Shown here: positions 34,941 to 46,356 of the stretch, in pieces | Layout: each line of letters starts with the position of its first letter | Numbering within the stretch: position 1 is the first letter of the stretch | From: Cryptomeria japonica | Lineage: Eukaryota; Streptophyta; Pinopsida; Cupressales; Cupressaceae | Reading direction: 5' to 3' | Assembly (NCBI RefSeq): GCF_030272615.1 | Contig: NC_081411.1 | Location: forward strand, 827,442,897 to 827,506,896 | DNA length: 64,000 bases | Made by a program: the position numbers and the translations under genes | The notes under the pieces: model-generated | Databases searched by the model: none | What the model was told of the DNA's origin: nothing | The model's input: the letters and a program-made list of their open reading frames with translations, nothing else

Positions 34941-36081
34941 TCATTTCAACTGATCCACCATATTGTAGTTGCTAGTTATTGAAGATGGGTTTGAAGGTAC
35001 TCCTTGTAATGTGACCTTTATTCTTCTAGTGATGACGGCACAATCTTTGCTTTTAGGATTCACTATGATTGTAGCTACCATTTTATCTCCTTCACTTAGT
35101 GTGTTAATGACATAGTCAAATGTTGCATTGGTATAATTAGCAGTATCATTTTGTGCATCAGAACTAGAAGCCTTTCCTTTGTCATGTTTGATGAAAGGAT
35201 CTTTGAAAATGGTATGATCTGCGTTTGGTACTTTATTATTATCTATAGTAATGTCACCTTGATCAATAAGATCTTGGATGAGGTTCTTCAATTTGTAGCA
35301 ACTTGTTGTCTTGTGACCCTTATTGTGGTGATATTAATAGAAATCATTTTCATTCCACCAAACGGGCTTAAATGGACTTGGTTCATATGGCCTAGCTTCT
35401 GGTAAAGTTATGGCATTGCTCTACATCAACTTTTTCAGTGTTTATTCAATAGGTTCTCATAGTGGTGTAAATTTTCTTCTGGGTGCGCCTATCCTTAGTG
35501 GTCTTGGATTATTTGACTATAATGCATTGGTGTTGTTTGTCTAAGACTGGTTCTTATTGGTAAAATTAGTTGGTCCTTGTAGAGATATTGTTGGTTGAGC
35601 TCTGTTTACAACACGTGCGTCAACAACTCCATCGTTTGTGACATTTTTGTTTCTAGACCAAAATTTTGGTCTTTCATTGTTTGTGTTGGTGGTGGGTCCA
35701 CTATCCTTGTGGTGTTTCAATATCCCTTGTTCTAATAGGCCTCTCTCACATTTGATGCCTTTTTCTGTTATGTCTTTAACATTATTCAGGCATTGTATTT
35801 GTAATGGATACTCAATCAGAGGCACAAGATTTTCATTAAAGATGTCTACTTTCTCTGCTTCAAGGATGTGACTAAGACATCTGTGATATAGGCCTCTCCA
35901 TATTTGCAAGAATGTCATGAAATTCTCACCTTATTTTTTCTTTGTTGCACATAAATCCATTAAGGTAATTGGATTATCTATGTTGAAGGCAAAGTTGGAT
36001 ATAAATAACTCAGCCAATTCTCCCCATGAAGTAATTTTGGGTGGAAGGTGTTAAAACTATTCTAATGTTGTCCCTCCAAGG
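34941..36081 (-). pseudogene. C-terminal half of the Tat-like Gag
   Basis: Directly next to the nested element, minus from 36081 continues the Gag helix bundle (LPPKITSWGELAELFISNFAF, then LMDLCATKK). FMTFLQIWRGLYHRC (35880) and a region rich in Asn/Pro follow. A zinc-element relic reads YHHNKGHKTTSCYKLKNLIQDLID near 35340-35260, with the first Cys lost. Several TAG and TAA stops lie at 35292-35540. Across the target duplication CAAGG it joins the N-terminal half at 43729. Confidence 0.75.
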
Positions 36082-37191
36082 TGATGAATACTAAGAGGGG
36101 GGGGTGAATTAGTATGCCAAGAATCTTCGCACTAAAACACTTTACAAGACTAGCAGTAAACCAGTAAAACAATTTAACAGACAAACCAATTAACAAACAT
36201 GCAAACCAAATAGCTAATAATGCATTTATCCACAGAAGCACAAACACCATAACACAAGATATTTTGACGTGGAAACCCAAATGGGAAAAACCATGGTGAG
36301 ATGGAACTCACAAGTCACTTCCTGCAGAATAGTAACCAGATCGGTTAAGGTCAGACCGATTAAGGTCTTACAACGTTCTTTACCAGAATAGATCTTGTTA
36401 GGAATCTCAATCTCTGTTAGGAGACAAGTCCAATTAAAGACTACCTTGCTAGAGGATTTTAGACTCACATATGTGAACCACCTTGTTAGAGGATTTTCAA
36501 GAGGCTTTTGGGCCTACCCAGTTAAGGGCTACAAACTTGTCAAAGATGTGAGTAATCAACAAGTGTTTGATCTAGCTAATAGCACAGACTGCTCGGTTAG
36601 ATCCTTGATGGCTTGTTCTTAATTCTCTATTGCATTACTTCAGTCTTCTACACATTCATAATCTCTCCAACTCCTTAACCACCTTAAACCCTAGCCGCAA
36701 TATCAACTATCGCAACAACAATAATAACAACAACCTAAAACCCTAGACATGATGTCCTTATAAAGGAAATTGATTTCATGTCAGTCCAATAGGATTACAT
36801 TACGATTTCCTAGGTTCAATGAACCTAGACATACTAGGTAATACATCACAAAAAGCATCGCTATAGTGTCGGCACCGTCAAACAATCGGTGGGTGGTAAC
36901 TCATCACAAAGTACTACCGGTTCATACAAAATGCCGGTTGTCGGTTTGACAAAAATGAAGACTGGTAGAAATGTGCTATGTCACTTTAATCCCTCATACC
37001 ACTTGAGGTCAACATGTCGCTTCAGACCGGGAAACACATTTTGCAAAACATCAATAGTCTAAAGACTATAATACAACATACCAATTGGAACAAATATCGG
37101 TTGTGCTTTACCATATACATATAAAGAGGATCTCAATGCAAGTGTGTGTCCATCAATGACAATCACAACATAAACATCAAAAATGCCAACA
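36082..37191 (-). repeat. 3' LTR of the copia-like element
   Basis: On minus it starts TGTTGGCATTTTTGATG at 37191 and ends TAGTATTCATCA at 36082, with a G/C run in between near the end. The minus sequence AAAGGGGGAGAT at 37203-37192 is the polypurine tract. Confidence 0.95.
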
Positions 37192-37491
37192 ATCTCCCCC
37201 TTTGGCATTGATGGCAACACTTAGGAAAATAAAATTTTGACATCTAAGTGTTTTACAACAAAATCATGCCATTAGCAAAATCGCTTCCCCTAAGCATATA
37301 CACTTTCCCTTTGACAATACAATGTATAACAATTTTGCATAAAGAGCATAAACATTGAGATATACAGAGCATATAATCAAAATTTGATTACCAGATACTT
37401 CTCTCAATAGAATTCTTCTCCACCTTTGCCAACAATGACAAAGTATAGCTGAACAACCCTGTTTTCATTTGATATTAAAAATAATAAAAGT

Positions 37492-40400
37492 TTATGACAA
37501 GAAGGAACGATACTTGTCAAAAACAAATTTAAAGTCCTGCAAGAATTGTTTCATCGACAGAGACCAGGACTCAAGTAGGGAGGTGGCTACCTCTTGCTCT
37601 GTCTGCATCTAGGAGACCTGTTCTTCCATAGCATCAATTGTGCTCATTTCTTGTGTAATAGTTAAGGCATCCAAGTTCAGATAGTACTTCTGAAGAATTT
37701 GCAATTGTGGGAGTAGAACCAGTTGAAGCTCCTGCAAATCTCTGGACCGAGTGCTGATCTCTTGCTCCATTTTCGCTGATTGGATATGAAATCGGTGAAC
37801 GGTTTTCCCATAAGTTGTGAAGGAAACATAAGGCGGCTTGAATGTGCTCAAGTAGGACTGTAAGTCATGTTCAAGTTTTTGCTTCTGAGCTAGCACATCA
37901 TCATAGAATAGATGGGGTTGACAGATTTTGCTAAGTAGCATATTCCCCTCATCTAGAGCATCCCTTATATCCTTTTGTTCTTTCTTCAGTTCAGTCCGAA
38001 GCTCATTCAACTTTTTCACTAGAGATATATTAAGAGCCTTTTGATGCTCCTTCTTGGCATTAGCCTCTATTGCCTCTTCAAGGCTCTGCACCTGATCATC
38101 TACTACTGTGCATAGGAGCTTTAGTCTAGATAGTGATGAATTGATGTTTGGAAGATTTGTACAGGGTATCAAACTAGTAAGCGCATCCACAGTTGCTTGG
38201 ATTACATCCTGCTCCTTCTTCCGTCAAATGATTTCAAGGTAGTCTTGAGCTACCTTGAAACTCTGCATTAGCTTAGTTTCACTTGCAGACTGGAGATCTA
38301 TAGGACTGGAGAGGTCAGCCAGTTTGGCTTGACTCCCGATTGCCTTTGGAGTCTCCATCTGGGTGCTCTTCGCCACTTCTCCTGCCTTGTCCTCTTCTGC
38401 TTTCTTCTTCTCTGCTTCTCTCCTCTTCTTTGCTTCCTTGTCCTCCTCAACCTTTTTCTTTTCTGCTTCCTTCTTCTTCTCCTATTCCTTATCTTCTTTT
38501 TCCTTCTTCTTCCTCTTTGCTTCCTTCTTTTTCTCCTATTCCTTATCCTCCTCTTCTTTCCTTTTCCTTTCATCTTCTTGCTTCTTTTTCTCCTGTTCAT
38601 CCTTCTTCTGCTTCTCCTCTTCATCTTTTTTCTTTTTCTCCTCTTCATCTTTCTTCTTCTTCTCTTCTTCATCTTTCTTCTTCTTTTCCTCTTCATCTTT
38701 CTTCTTTTTCTCTTCTTCCTTCTTCTTCTGCTTCTCTTCTTCATCCTTTTTCCTCTGCTCTGCCTCTTCCTTTGTCACTTCCTGTCTGTCCTCGGCTTGC
38801 TTATCAACCTGTTTAGCCTATTGCTTCTGTCCTGTTGCCTTAGATGGTGTTTCCTGAGTATCATCCTCAACGTCCAGAGCATCGACATCAATGGTGTCGA
38901 TTGGTTCAACGACTGGATTGCCTTCATCATCAAATACTTCATCTAGTTTGGATATAGTCGGTTCTTCTTCTACTTGTCGGTTGGCCAGATGGGCTTTGTG
39001 AGTCTGGACAGTGGTTTTTATAAACAGATGGGTGTCTTTTTCGACATCAGCAACTCTACCTCTTAACAGCCAGAGTCTTCTTTTTCTAGTGAAGAAGAGT
39101 CCTTTATTTAGATCAATAACATCATATAATTCAGAATTTGACAGGTCGAGAAAGTATTGTGCAAAAACCTTCTCTCTAATTTCCTATTCTTTCTCTATGG
39201 CAATGCGCCATCTATTATCTAATGACATATATAAAGAATCCAATGTCTGAGACTTAATCTCTAAGGGTGACCGGTCATTACTACACAGATACTGAATTAT
39301 TTCCTTTTCAACCGCTTCCTTTTCATCCTCATTAAAGTCATCAAAACACTCAAGTAAATCATTTAACACTTTTCTCCTAATATTCTTTATTGTTCTTTGA
39401 CAATGTGTCAAAGGTTTATAGGAGGAGATATCTATATTTACCGGTGTAGAAGATGTCGGTTCATTCTTGGTCTTCTTCTTTGCTTGATGTGTTTTCTTTG
39501 GCTTTTTCTCAGACACAGTTTCTTCTAAGTCTGGAGAGGTGTTCCTTGTCTTCCTCTTTCTCTGGAACACTTTAGCCAGTGCAGATTTTGGTTTCTTCTT
39601 AGCTGGTGACCTTTTGGTCACTTTTGGAGTTGCAGTAGTAACCGGTGTTGATGTTGTAGGCACTGCCTTTCCCTTCTTCACTGCCGGTTCTTTCTCTTTC
39701 ACTGTTGGTGGTTCCTCAGCCAGTGCTATCCTCTCTAGGTAGGTGTCAGTTCTCTTCACCTTAGGATCAAGTGGTGAGGCAATAAGGGTAGAGGCATACC
39801 CTTCCAGCATGTCGTACATCACCTCATAGCCCATTGGCTCCACTTCTTCCTATCTAGGCTCAACGGCCTCCATTATGCATTTATCTACTTGGATGGTGAA
39901 GCAAATATCGTCTTCATATTTCTTGACGATGTCTCCTGATATCCTCACTCTTTGGCTCATCTTCCTTCTAAACTCATCAAAATACTTGTTCAGAATGTCA
40001 AGGTAACTGGTTCCAAGTGCTTCAATGCTTTCCTTGATTTGCTTCGTTACCGGTTGGTCACCAGACCACTGAATGTCTCCTACTCCTAGGAAGTAGCCTT
40101 TGAAATAGAAGAACAACCCTACCAGTAGTTGTCCAAACTTGAACCTAAGTGCATTATCTTGTTTGATCACCTTCAAATTCAATAGGAGTTGTCTCCGCAT
40201 ACCGGTGCACATATCAAATGATGCATCCTCCTTTATCATCCGGTAAGCGGCATTTACCGCTGCAGCAGATACAAAGTTAATCATGTTGGCTGAGAATGTC
40301 TGATATCCAATCACCATACATGCATACTTCACCAGATCATCCTTGATAGGATTTACTATCATGCCTCGTGAGTCACTCGTTGAACCGGTGAGCTTGGCCA

Positions 40401-40836
40401 TTTCAGTTTTCCTTACCGTTCTTAGGGCTGGCACTTCCCCTAAGTTGTAGAATCTGGTGACTACATGAATTGCCTGTGGCATGATGTCATGTGTTCTTTC
40501 CAGGTACATCTTATCACCATGGACTTTTCTCAGAATGATCCTTATGTGATCCTCTGTAAAATCTTCCAGGAAGTAGACAACATTGTGGAGCTTTTTCTTC
40601 TCCAAAATATTAAATTCCAGTTTCATCTTCTTATCTTTGTCACAAAATAAACCTAATTGGGTGTGGATAGCTAGAGACCCTAGGTCTTCTATTTTGCAGT
40701 CTATGTAGTCAGAGATTCCCTCTTCTACTATCACACCAGCCGAAACTTGTGATAGGGCATTATACTTGGATTTTCGTTGAATAAAATTTGCAGACTTGAC
40801 AGATGCACTAGAACTGGTATGAGATGCGGAAGCCAT
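37492..40836 (-). pseudogene. Unrecognised ~1,114-codon protein of the copia-like element
   Basis: One register runs unbroken by frameshift from the ATG at 40836 to TAA at 37494-37492. Seven stops interrupt it: TAG at 39850, 39184, 38818, 38536, 38482 and 37609, and TGA at 38224; most TAG sit where Gln fits. Residues 1-330 form a mixed globular region (GLFCDKDKKMKLEF, YQTFSANMINFVSAAAVNAA, FGQLLVGLFFYF). About 385-430 is strongly basic (KRSPAKKKPKSALAK), possibly a nuclear signal. About 650-815 is Lys/Glu-rich with repeated KKKDEEE and should be a long charged helix. About 880-1090 is coiled-coil-like. No catalytic motif of protease, integrase or RT is present. It occupies the place of pol plus any 3' ORF. 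An env-like or other third ORF of a Sirevirus-type parent is one possibility. Confidence 0.7.
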
Positions 40837-41154
40837 GATAGAAACCTTAAGAACTCAAGAAATACCTTTTAAAACATGCAAAATTAGGGCTTGCAGATTC
40901 TCCTTTACTTCACACTCCCTCGATTGTTGAATCACCGCTTTGTGTTCTCCACTTCACCATTTCCAGTTTAAATTTGAATCTCCTTCGCGGTTTCTCAATT
41001 TCTCCAAATCTCTGCTCAAATCACCTTTTCATCGCTCTGCTCTTTGAAAAACTTTTCTTCGCTCAAAAACTGATAGTGAGAAATGATTTCAAAAATCCTT
41101 TTAAACATAGTCCTCACCTACCATCATTAATGCTCCTCCATTAGGGCATAAACC
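40837..41154 (-). other. Intergenic segment between the two ORFs of the copia-like element
   Basis: 318 bp without an open frame. It may serve as the leader of the second ORF, which has no obvious link by overlap or readthrough to the Gag frame. I see no clear splice acceptor or TATA box. Confidence 0.4.
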
Positions 41155-42576
41155 CTAATTTTGTCTTTTTACCATTTCCAGTCTTCTGCCAAATGAAGGG
41201 TATAACATACCGGTTAAGGTCTTATACTGGTGAAAATTGGGGGTTCGAAACATTTTGTCATTTTCTCCCCCTAAACTTTCTTGAAGCTTAGTTTGTCGGT
41301 TCCGTGATTTCCACACTAGGTGCAGAAACGGTTCCTCTTGTAACACTACTAGTTTCTCCTTCCAGATTTTGTTCATGTCTGCTTGAACAGTGTCAACATC
41401 AATGTCTCCTTCTGGAGTGACCGGTATATCATCATATATGCTCTTTCTTGATCTACAAAATCTAGCAATGTGACCCAGTTTGTTGCAGTGATAGCAGACC
41501 AATCGAGGTGCTCTCCACTGTCCATTGTCCATGTTTCCATTCTTCCTTCTGCATGTTGCAGTAGTATGACCATGACCATGACAGATCATACAATTTTCTC
41601 TCCATCTAGTTGCCGCTTGATAACCACCGCTTCTTGGTTGATGATTGAAGGCATTAAATCGATTGTGATTCTGATTCACAAAAGCTTCAGGACCAACTCT
41701 TTGGGTCCTCTGAGGATATCTTCTAGTGTTATTCATAACAGACCTGCACTCAGATGCTCTATGCCCATACTTGTTGCATGCATAACAGTTAGCATCAAAT
41801 CTATAGGGTCTAGGCTTATCATTTAGGAAATAAGGAAAATTGTTGTAAGCCTTACTCCTACACACATTAGCAGTATGTCCTTCTTTAAGACAATTGAAAC
41901 AAATAGGTTTAAACTTTTGCTTACCTTTATCCTTTGATGTTAGTTGTTTCTTTGATGCTCCAGCATTTGTACCAGAGGTCTCACCTTCCTCATGACCAGA
42001 ATAACCAAGTCCATTGGTATTCTTGACCGATTTGGCAGATTCAAGCTTTTGCTCTAGCTTGACAGTACTTTTGCTGAACTTAGCAAGTATTTCCTTTGAC
42101 TCGGAGAGTTCTTTGGAAATAGCAGCATTTGTTTCCAATAGGTTTTCATTCTTAGAGATGGTAGTGTTCAGTTCTCCTTGCATGTCTTCCTTTTCCACCT
42201 TGCTTGCATGGAGTTGAGCATTTAGGGCACTCATCTCTTGTTTCAACTTGGAGATCTCAAAATCTCTTTCTTTCACTAGGTCTTCAGTTTTTCTCCGGTT
42301 CTCAAGCTCTTGACACATCCGGATAGTCAGTCCTTCAAACTCCTTTCTCAGGTTGGAGTTTGATTCATTCAGTTTATTTACTCAAGCAATTAGGGCTTCC
42401 ATATCTGCTTCATCTGCAAAACTATTTTCAGATAGCTCCATCAGCTTTTCTAAATGTTCTCTCCTTTTTGCTTGAGATGCCTTGTATTTGACCATAAGAT
42501 CATCATAGGTTTGCTTAGATTGAGTGAGCCATTGAGTAAGTTCCCTCAAGGTGTATTCCCCCATATCTCTTTCCAA
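41155..42576 (-). pseudogene. Gag-like protein with coiled coil and four CCHC zinc knuckles
   Basis: 474 codons in one register with a single TGA at 42384-42382. The first 190 residues are helix- and coiled-coil-like (many Glu, Lys, Leu). Then four CX2CX4HX4C knuckles: CFNCLKEGHTANVC (about 41905), CYACNKYGHRASEC (about 41785), CMICHGHGHTTATC (about 41590) and CYHCNKLGHIARFC (about 41500). Most copia Gag proteins carry one; several are reported in Sirevirus-type elements. The usual N-terminal Gag domain ahead of the coiled coil is missing, as the ATG lies only 38 bases from the LTR. Confidence 0.75.
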
Positions 42577-42600
42577 GTGGTTAAACTTATAGAAAGGTAG

Positions 42601-42612
42601 GCTCTTATACCA
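42601..42612 (-). promoter_or_regulatory. Primer-binding site of the copia-like element
   Basis: Minus TGGTATAAGAGC two bases after the LTR end. The common plant copia site is TGGTATCAGAGC (initiator Met tRNA), so one base differs. The other copia element in the window (46345) has the unmutated form. Confidence 0.85.
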
Positions 42613-42614
42613 AT

Positions 42615-43723
42615 TGATGAATACTAAGAGGGGGGGTGAATTAGTATGCCAAGAATCTTCACACTAAAACACTTTACAAGACTAGCAGTAAACCGGTAAA
42701 ACAGTTTAACAGAAAAACCAGTTAACAAACATGCAAACCAAATAGATAATAATGCATTTACCCACAGAAGCACAAACACCATAACAAAAGATATTTTGAT
42801 GTGGAAACCCAAATGGGAAAAACCATGATGAGATGGAACTCACAAGTCACTATCTACAGAATAGTAACCAGACCGGTTAAGGTCAGGCCGGTTAAGGTCT
42901 TACAGTGTTCTTTACCAGAACAGATCCTGTTAGGAATCTCAATCTTTGTTAGGAGACAAGTCTGATTAAAGACTACCTTGCTAGAGGATTTTAGACTCAC
43001 AGATGTGAACCACCTTGTTAGAGGATTTTCAAGAGGCTTTTGCGCCTACCCGGTTAAGGGCTACAAACTTGTCAAAGATGTGAGTAATCAACAAGTGTTT
43101 GATCTAGCTAATAGCACAAACTGCTTGGTTAGATCCTTGATGGCTCGTTCTTAATTCTCTATTGCATTACTTTAGTCTTCTACACATTCATAATTTCTCC
43201 AACTCCTTAACCACCTTAAACCCTAGCCGCAATATCAACTATCGCAACAACAATAATAACAACAACCTAAAACCCTAGACATGATGTTCTTATAAAGGAA
43301 ACTGATTTCATGTCGGTCCAATAGGATTACATTACAATTTCCTAGGTTCAATGAACCTGGACATACTAGGTAATACATCACAAAAAGCATCACTACAGTG
43401 TCAGCACCATCAAACAATTGGTGGGTGGTAACTCATCACAAAGTACTACCAGTTCATACAAAATGTCGGTTGCCAATTTGACAAAAATAAAGACTGGTAG
43501 AAATGTGTTATGCCGCTTTAATCCCTCGTACTGCTTGAGGTCAACATGCCGCTTTAGACCAGGAAACACATTCTGCAAAACATCAATAGTCTAAAGACTA
43601 TAATACAACATACCGGTTGGAACAAATACTGGTTGTGCTTTACCATATACATATAAAGAGGATCTCAATGCAAGTGTGTGTCCATCAATGACAATCACAA
43701 CATAAACATCAAAAATGCCAACA
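42615..43723 (-). repeat. 5' LTR of the copia-like element
   Basis: Partner of 36082-37191. A TATA-like TTTATAAG lies on minus at about 43296-43289, giving a U3 of about 430 bp. Confidence 0.95.
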
Positions 43724-43728
43724 CAAGG

Positions 43729-44663
43729 CTCTTGTAAAATAGTCTCATTAAGTGTGTATCATTGTGAGCTACTTCAATACACGTCATGAATAATTCTCTG
43801 ATATGATCTCGAGGATCCCCTTTCCCTCTATATTTGTCAAACTTTGGAGTTTCGAAATGTGGGGAAAATGGTGGCATGTATAATTTTCTGTCAAAAGGAT
43901 ACGGACAGAGATCCTCCATGATGTACCTCTTTTTATCATTACCTACTTGCATATTGACCATTTTCTTTTGAAGGTTCTCCATTTCTTGGGTTAGAATTTA
44001 TGTTTGCGTCATTGGTGTATTGACTTGATGAATGTTTCCCAGAAAAAGAATAGTATTTGAGTACCTTTGAGATTGTTGAAATATAGACAAATTGGGTAAC
44101 TGTGTGCCATAAGTCCTAGTAGGTGGTGTGAAGTATGTAAATTGTGGAGTTGCATTTGGGTGAGCCAAGCTAGTTGTCCCTTGATTAACATTCTGACTAC
44201 TATGGGTGGAACTGACTGAAACTGCGGGTTGCGTTATATTTGCCAAGGTAGTGTTGTGAGCCATTGGAGCTTGCGGCATCATATTGGGCGTTGTCAATGG
44301 TGTAAGATTGGTACTTGTTGGTGTCATTTTTTACTGTGTCGAGATTGTAGCCATATTGGCATTTTGAGATATACCTTGTGTTGGTGTAGCAATTGTTTCT
44401 TGTGTATGTGTTGTAATAGGCATTTGAGGTATATTTTGGTTTAATGTCACACCTTGCGGCAATATTGTTGAAATGTCTACCCCTAGAGGTAACTTGGCCC
44501 CATTCTGGACAAAGAGAGCGAGATATCTATCTCTATTACTATTAATGAGAGCATTTGGAATCACTAATGTCACGGGATCTTGTTGGGCCGCTTCCAACTC
44601 TTCCTTTGTCAAATTATGTCTTATTTCATCAATGAAAGGCATCCTGTTTGTGTTTGTTGACAT
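43729..44663 (-). pseudogene. N-terminal half of the Tat-like Gag
   Basis: One register from the ATG at 44663, with TAA at 44331 and 43998. The first 220 residues are Thr/Pro/Asn/Gln-rich. The conserved gag domain starts near 43860 with FETPKFDKYRGKGDPRDHI and runs to LFYKSL, where the copia-like element interrupts it. The homologous gag at 17956 has the same Gly-Lys-Gly-Asp-Pro block. Confidence 0.8.
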
Positions 44664-44961
44664 TGTTGTGGGTGTGTAACCCTATGTTTTTTTGTGTGTG
44701 GATAGATCTATATTCCATGTTGTGTTAACCAAAGGATCGTTGTTAGGATCCATTTGGTTTTTTGCCTTTTGAGCACACGTTAATGGCATGAATATTGTTT
44801 CGAAGTGATCTTGACTCTCTAAAATGTGTATGCAAGACTTCATTAAATACAACTAAATATGTTTATATGACTTCCTAAAAACTAAAGTGCAGACAATGTG
44901 ATCTATGAATGAGGACTTACTATCAAGGATTCTGAAATTCAAACACAATATTTTCAGCATA

Positions 44962-45198
44962 TTACCAAAAAGCTTCAAATTCTGCATCTTCTTTGATTTG
45001 ATTTTCAAGGTCTATGTCTATTTGTACTGATTTTCGAACTTCTTCATCTATGACAACTTGGACTATGTCGTATTGGTCTTGATCAATCATTAATTCCTTA
45101 GCAAGGATATTCAAACGGTTAATTATTTCTAATTGAACGTTGTTTTCCCCAAGATTCGATTGTTCAAATGGGAATTTATCATTTCCTTTTAGACACAT
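44962..45198 (-). pseudogene. Small acidic leader ORF of the Tat-like element, copy 1
   Basis: 78 codons upstream of gag. Key residues: FEQSNLGENN, QYDIVQVVIDEEVRKSV and an acidic end. I do not recognise the family. A diverged second copy lies further upstream (45315-45556), so this is a duplicated module of the leader region. Its role is unknown. Confidence 0.45.
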
Positions 45199-45314
45199 AC
45201 GTTAAAGACTACTATGCAAACAATGCAGACCCTAGAAATGAATGATACTTAAAATGAATGGTACCTAAAATGATTGATACGTAAAATGATTGACACCTTG
45301 CTTTTTTTTGCTTT

Positions 45315-45556
45315 TTTTAAGCACGGTTTGAGAAATGTTGCTATGGTCTTTTCTACCAATTGTCTAATTGGTTCTTTCTGAGCTACTCTTTGTATCTTTT
45401 TCCTTAGTTTCTCATCAAGAGGAACAGACTTCCAGATTTCATCATCTATGACGGCCTCAACTGTATCATATTGGGAATGATTGACTCTTACTTCCCAAGC
45501 GGGGTTATCTAAACCATCAATTATTTATAATTGGTCATTGTTCGTTCCAAGATTGG
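45315..45556 (-). pseudogene. Acidic leader module of the Tat-like element, copy 2
   Basis: Minus translation gives FKQPNLGTNNDQL, a TAA, IIDGLDNPAWE, then QYDTVEAVIDDEIWKSV and a basic tail ending FLKPCLKK. It aligns with copy 1 over about 65 residues at NLG-NN-QL-II-L and QYD-V-VID-E-KSV. The longer basic tail is lost or replaced in copy 1. Confidence 0.45.
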
Positions 45557-45715
45557 GTTGTTTGAAATGTCAATATAGATTGTCTAACATAATCCATAAG
45601 CATCTAAGATATAAATGAATCCATGAGTACCAATCAAAACTCCATCAAGGAATTTAAGATAATCTATCGATGCACAAATAAAACGATGAATTAAGGAGGG
45701 GCACTATACAAATAA

Positions 45716-45822
45716 ATATTTTGCAAAAAGATACTATGGTGTAGAGAAGATAGATACTATGGTGTAGAGAAGATAGATAAACATTTTGCAAAAAGATACT
45801 ATGGTGTAGAGAAGATAGAAGA
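45716..45822. repeat. Short tandem repeat gatactatggtgtagagaa
   Basis: The unit gatactatggtgtagagaagata occurs three times, two with a preceding ttttgcaaaaa. It lies just left of the copia insertion at 45881. Confidence 0.8.
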
Positions 45823-45880
45823 AAATGATTATGGTACTTGTGATGCTCCCTTGAGAGGGTAAATAAAGGGTCTTGGGAAG

Positions 45881-46343
45881 TGTTGGTGTAAATAATTATT
45901 CATCTTAGATATTATTATACCTTACTTAAGTTTACTTGGGAAATGCATTTCATAGCAGTTTGGGTATGAGACACTTGGGTGTTTGTGCCACATTGGGATA
46001 GTGTATGTAGGAGAATTTCCACCTTTTGTGGTCTTATCTTGTTATTATATTCCACATTCAATGGGTGATCCACCTCATGTGGAATATTATATTGTTTCTC
46101 CTACCTACCCACACCTATTTCTTACCTACTCTTGTTTCTTATTGAGCCACATGTCATGTTTGTGCGCTCACATATCCATATAGCCTTGCCTATATAAGCA
46201 GGCTCATATTCATTGTATGTAACGCTTGATGATCCAGTTGATCAGTATTTTCATCTTGATAGAATACAATTTATTCCTATCATCTATTTTGATCTCTCTT
46301 ATTTGTGCTTTCCATTGCCTCTAGATCTTGGCAAAATCTCACT
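45881..46343 (+). repeat. 5' LTR of the gag-only copia element
   Basis: Starts TGTTGGTGTAAATAATT. TATATAAG at 46191-46198 places the promoter about 310 bp into the LTR. Confidence 0.95.
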
Positions 46344-46344
46344 T

Positions 46345-46356
46345 GGTATCAGAGCC
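46345..46356 (+). promoter_or_regulatory. Primer-binding site, initiator-Met type
   Basis: TGGTATCAGAGC starts one base after the 5' LTR and is the standard plant copia primer site. Confidence 0.9.

Larger units (their letters stand above)
36082..43723 (-). mobile_element. Complete Ty1/copia-like element without pol, carrying a large unknown ORF
   Basis: LTRs of about 1.11 kb lie at 42615-43723 (5') and 36082-37191 (3'). The perfect target duplication CAAGG is at 36077-36081 and 43724-43728. The PBS on minus, TGGTATAAGAGC (42612-42601), matches the initiator-Met type site with one change. A polypurine tract AAAGGGGGAGAT precedes the 3' LTR. The interior has only two reading frames: a Gag-like protein with four zinc knuckles and a ~1,114-codon frame of unknown function. 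No protease, integrase or RT is seen. By hand count the LTRs differ at about 60 sites (5-6%), nearly all transitions. It inserted in the gag of the Tat-like element. Confidence 0.9.
29600..45880 (-). mobile_element. Decayed Tat/Ogre-like Ty3/gypsy element, split by a nested copia-like element
   Basis: On minus the order is leader module (45560-44962), gag (44663-43729, interrupted by 43728-36077, then 36081 to about 34940), protease (34751-34335), a G-patch segment (34116-33370), RT (33099-31960), RNase H and a second archaeal-type RNase H (31900-31100), and integrase (30830-29660). Protease-RT-RNase H-integrase order marks gypsy, and the extra RNase H is typical of the Tat lineage. Stops and shifts occur throughout, so it is old. 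I could not locate either LTR; the given ends are the coding and leader limits only. Confidence 0.8.

Noticed and set aside
38329-38946. Plus-strand frames rich in Leu/Phe/Ser opposite the Lys/Glu repeat
   Set aside because: They are the reverse complement of the KKKDEEE-coding region of the minus-strand ORF. Low complexity, and no support as membrane proteins.
3995-40836. Reassignment of UAG to Gln to explain the TAG codons
   Set aside because: TAG also replaces Trp, TGA and TAA stops occur as well, and frameshifts accompany them. Decay is sufficient.
29600-45880. Integrated plant virus (caulimovirid) sequence
   Set aside because: The pol order includes an integrase and two RNase H domains with gypsy features. 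No movement-protein motif was found.
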